From the NCBI GenBank assembly GCA_032718475.1, contig JAUCBJ010007455.1, positions 1 to 64,000 on the forward strand: DNA of 64,000 nt, written 5' to 3'. Position numbers and translations under genes: made by a program. This DNA comes from Nemertoderma westbladi. Lineage: Eukaryota; Xenacoelomorpha; Nemertodermatida; Nemertodermatidae. Each line of letters begins with the position of its first letter. The stretch's first letter is position 1. A model generated the notes under the pieces. The model was not told the DNA's origin, did not search any database, and saw only the letters and a program-made list of their open reading frames with translations. Of the stretch, positions 62,819 through 64,000 are shown in pieces.

Positions 62819-64000
62819 CAACATATGGAGTGGGTGTGTGACTCTATTATTTTATATTATTTTATTATTTTTATATTTCTGTATGTATTACTATGTAATT
62901 TTATTATAATCGTTTTATTTAATTTAGTAGAATATTATTTAGCGATTATTTAGTAGAATAGTGCAATATATTCGTGTTTATTGCGTACGTAATTACTTAT
63001 ATTATATTTAGTGTGACAGTGAGAAACAAGTATTTTTCTCTTTCCTTACTGTCCGTGTTATATTATAAATACGTAACTACAGTAAGATGAAATGTCCGTA
63101 CTTATTAAAGTACAATAAAGCCACTACTATATTCAAGTATTATTGGTAGGCAGAGTATTAGGAATGCAAAGTTCAGATCCTCGTGTCTCGGCTAAACCAA
63201 GCTCTGGGTAGACCTTGGAAACGACTTGCCTCTTCACACTGACATTGCTTCGTGCGATATTGCTCTCATACCGTATATTAAATAATACATATAGTAGCGT
63301 GATGTCCCTTTAACAGTAGCGTGAAACGCAAATAAATCTGTTAAACCTTTTGACCATCTGTAATTCTAGTCGATTAAGATATCGCGGCACCCACCGATAT
63401 ACTTGAAAGACAAATTCTAGAATCAGTGGTTAACGTCCCCAGACAAGTTCTGAAATAAACTGGTGCCCATCCTAAATATTAATTATTAATATTTACAAAA
63501 TCTGTCAAATTTTAGATCCTTTAACCTTCTAGTCGATTAAGATATCGTAGCATTTACCGATACTCTTAAAAAGACAAATTCATAGAATCAAGGATCATAT
63601 GTCCCCAGATATGCTCTGGAATCAAATTGTGTCAATTTAACTATCAAATAATAAAATTTCAGGGAATAAATTTAAATTCATACTTTAATGAATTTAATAA
63701 ATTGCAATTTTATGCAATTTATAACATTCCCAAAATTCCATTAATTAATAGATCATGGGAGCGGAGATTCACTATATTAAGTGTATTTGTGTGTGAGAAT
63801 CTCCAATGTGTAGTCAATAGCCGATAAAATTCATAAAATCATATATAGAGAGGATATTGACAATTAAAGAATTACTATTAAATAGCATCCCAGATCTGTA
63901 TGCATGAGAATTACCCTAATTCTACCGCTAGCTTTCCATAATGTCACCATGGCAACAACCACGCTAGAATTAGAAGTGAGTTAAAAGAACAATAAAGGGC
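62819..64000 (+). other. family B pol-ORF3 spacer (inverted match to 32280-33480)
   Basis: It is non-coding. The duplicated ~165 bp unit seen in element B1 is present at about 63330-63620. By analogy the third ORF should begin just beyond the window. Confidence 0.65.

Larger units (their letters stand above)
49577..64000 (+). mobile_element. Element B2: BEL/Pao family B copy lacking RT, with tandem gag genes (runs off the window)
   Basis: Seen are a 5' LTR (49577-50745), a leader with the same repeats as element B1, a gag-protease ORF whose pol is deleted (52925-57625), a second partial copy starting at 57834, and family B spacer sequence to the window end (matching 32280-33300 inverted). 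No 3' LTR lies inside the window, so the third ORF and the end are not visible. Because the second gag copy has no LTR of its own, I treat both as parts of one element. Confidence 0.8.

Overview
The window is animal nuclear DNA made almost entirely of transposable elements. One small spliced host gene sits in the middle. Supporting signs are GT..AG introns, a canonical AATAAA signal, a GPI-anchored Ly6/uPAR-type protein, BEL/Pao LTR retrotransposons, an endonuclease-type LINE, DNA-transposon derivatives with terminal inverted repeats (TIRs), several minisatellites and frequent TAGGCCTA palindromes. An aquatic invertebrate is my guess; nothing here fixes the species.

Left part (1-20342). A gag-like zinc-knuckle ORF (about 384-1478, +) belongs to an otherwise unseen retroelement. 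A GTAG-rich minisatellite follows. Then comes element A (2669-20342, - strand), a giant BEL/Pao element with ~2.19 kb LTRs that are almost identical. Its order in sense is 5' LTR (20342-18153), gag-PR-RT (18132-12661), RNase H-integrase (12884-9621, one frameshift away), a spacer, a third zinc-knuckle ORF (9066-7527), an AT-rich 3' UTR, and a 3' LTR (6520-2669). The 3' LTR is interrupted by a 1652 bp Mutator-like non-autonomous DNA transposon with 103 bp TIRs and a perfect 9 bp target duplication. The 5' LTR preserves the uninterrupted target.

Middle (20343-26808). A 2454 bp TIR element (21322-23775) carries a 1.1 kb G/T-rich 21-bp minisatellite. Next is the host gene: three coding exons (24267-24496, 24899-25004, 25660-25836) encoding a ~170-residue secreted, GPI-tailed Ly6/uPAR-like protein.

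Element B1 (26814-42581, - strand) is a second BEL/Pao family. Its LTRs are ~1.15 kb, run TG..CA and are flanked by a perfect 5 bp duplication (TAGGG). It has a 2.4 kb leader, gag, a pol gene with a large deletion covering the RT catalytic core and most of the integrase, a 1.6 kb spacer, and a long broken third ORF (31843-28076). That ORF is homologous to the third ORF of element A. A structurally complete LINE (44135-47898, - strand, 9 bp target duplication, TAG-repeat tail) follows.

Element B2 (49577 to beyond 64000, + strand) belongs to the same family as B1. After a 5' LTR and leader it holds two gag-protease copies in tandem. The first is an uninterrupted 1567-codon ORF in which the whole RT-RNase H-integrase segment has been removed in frame. 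The second is a partial duplicate joined at a TA microsatellite; its first 2.6 kb looks identical to the first copy and the rest is diverged and broken.

Main points for follow-up are a conserved extra zinc-knuckle ORF downstream of pol in two BEL/Pao families, an apparently trans-mobilised gag-protease-only lineage with a duplicated gag, a repeated hairpin motif scattered through coding and non-coding parts of element A, and an expanding tandem-repeat linker between its RNase H and integrase.
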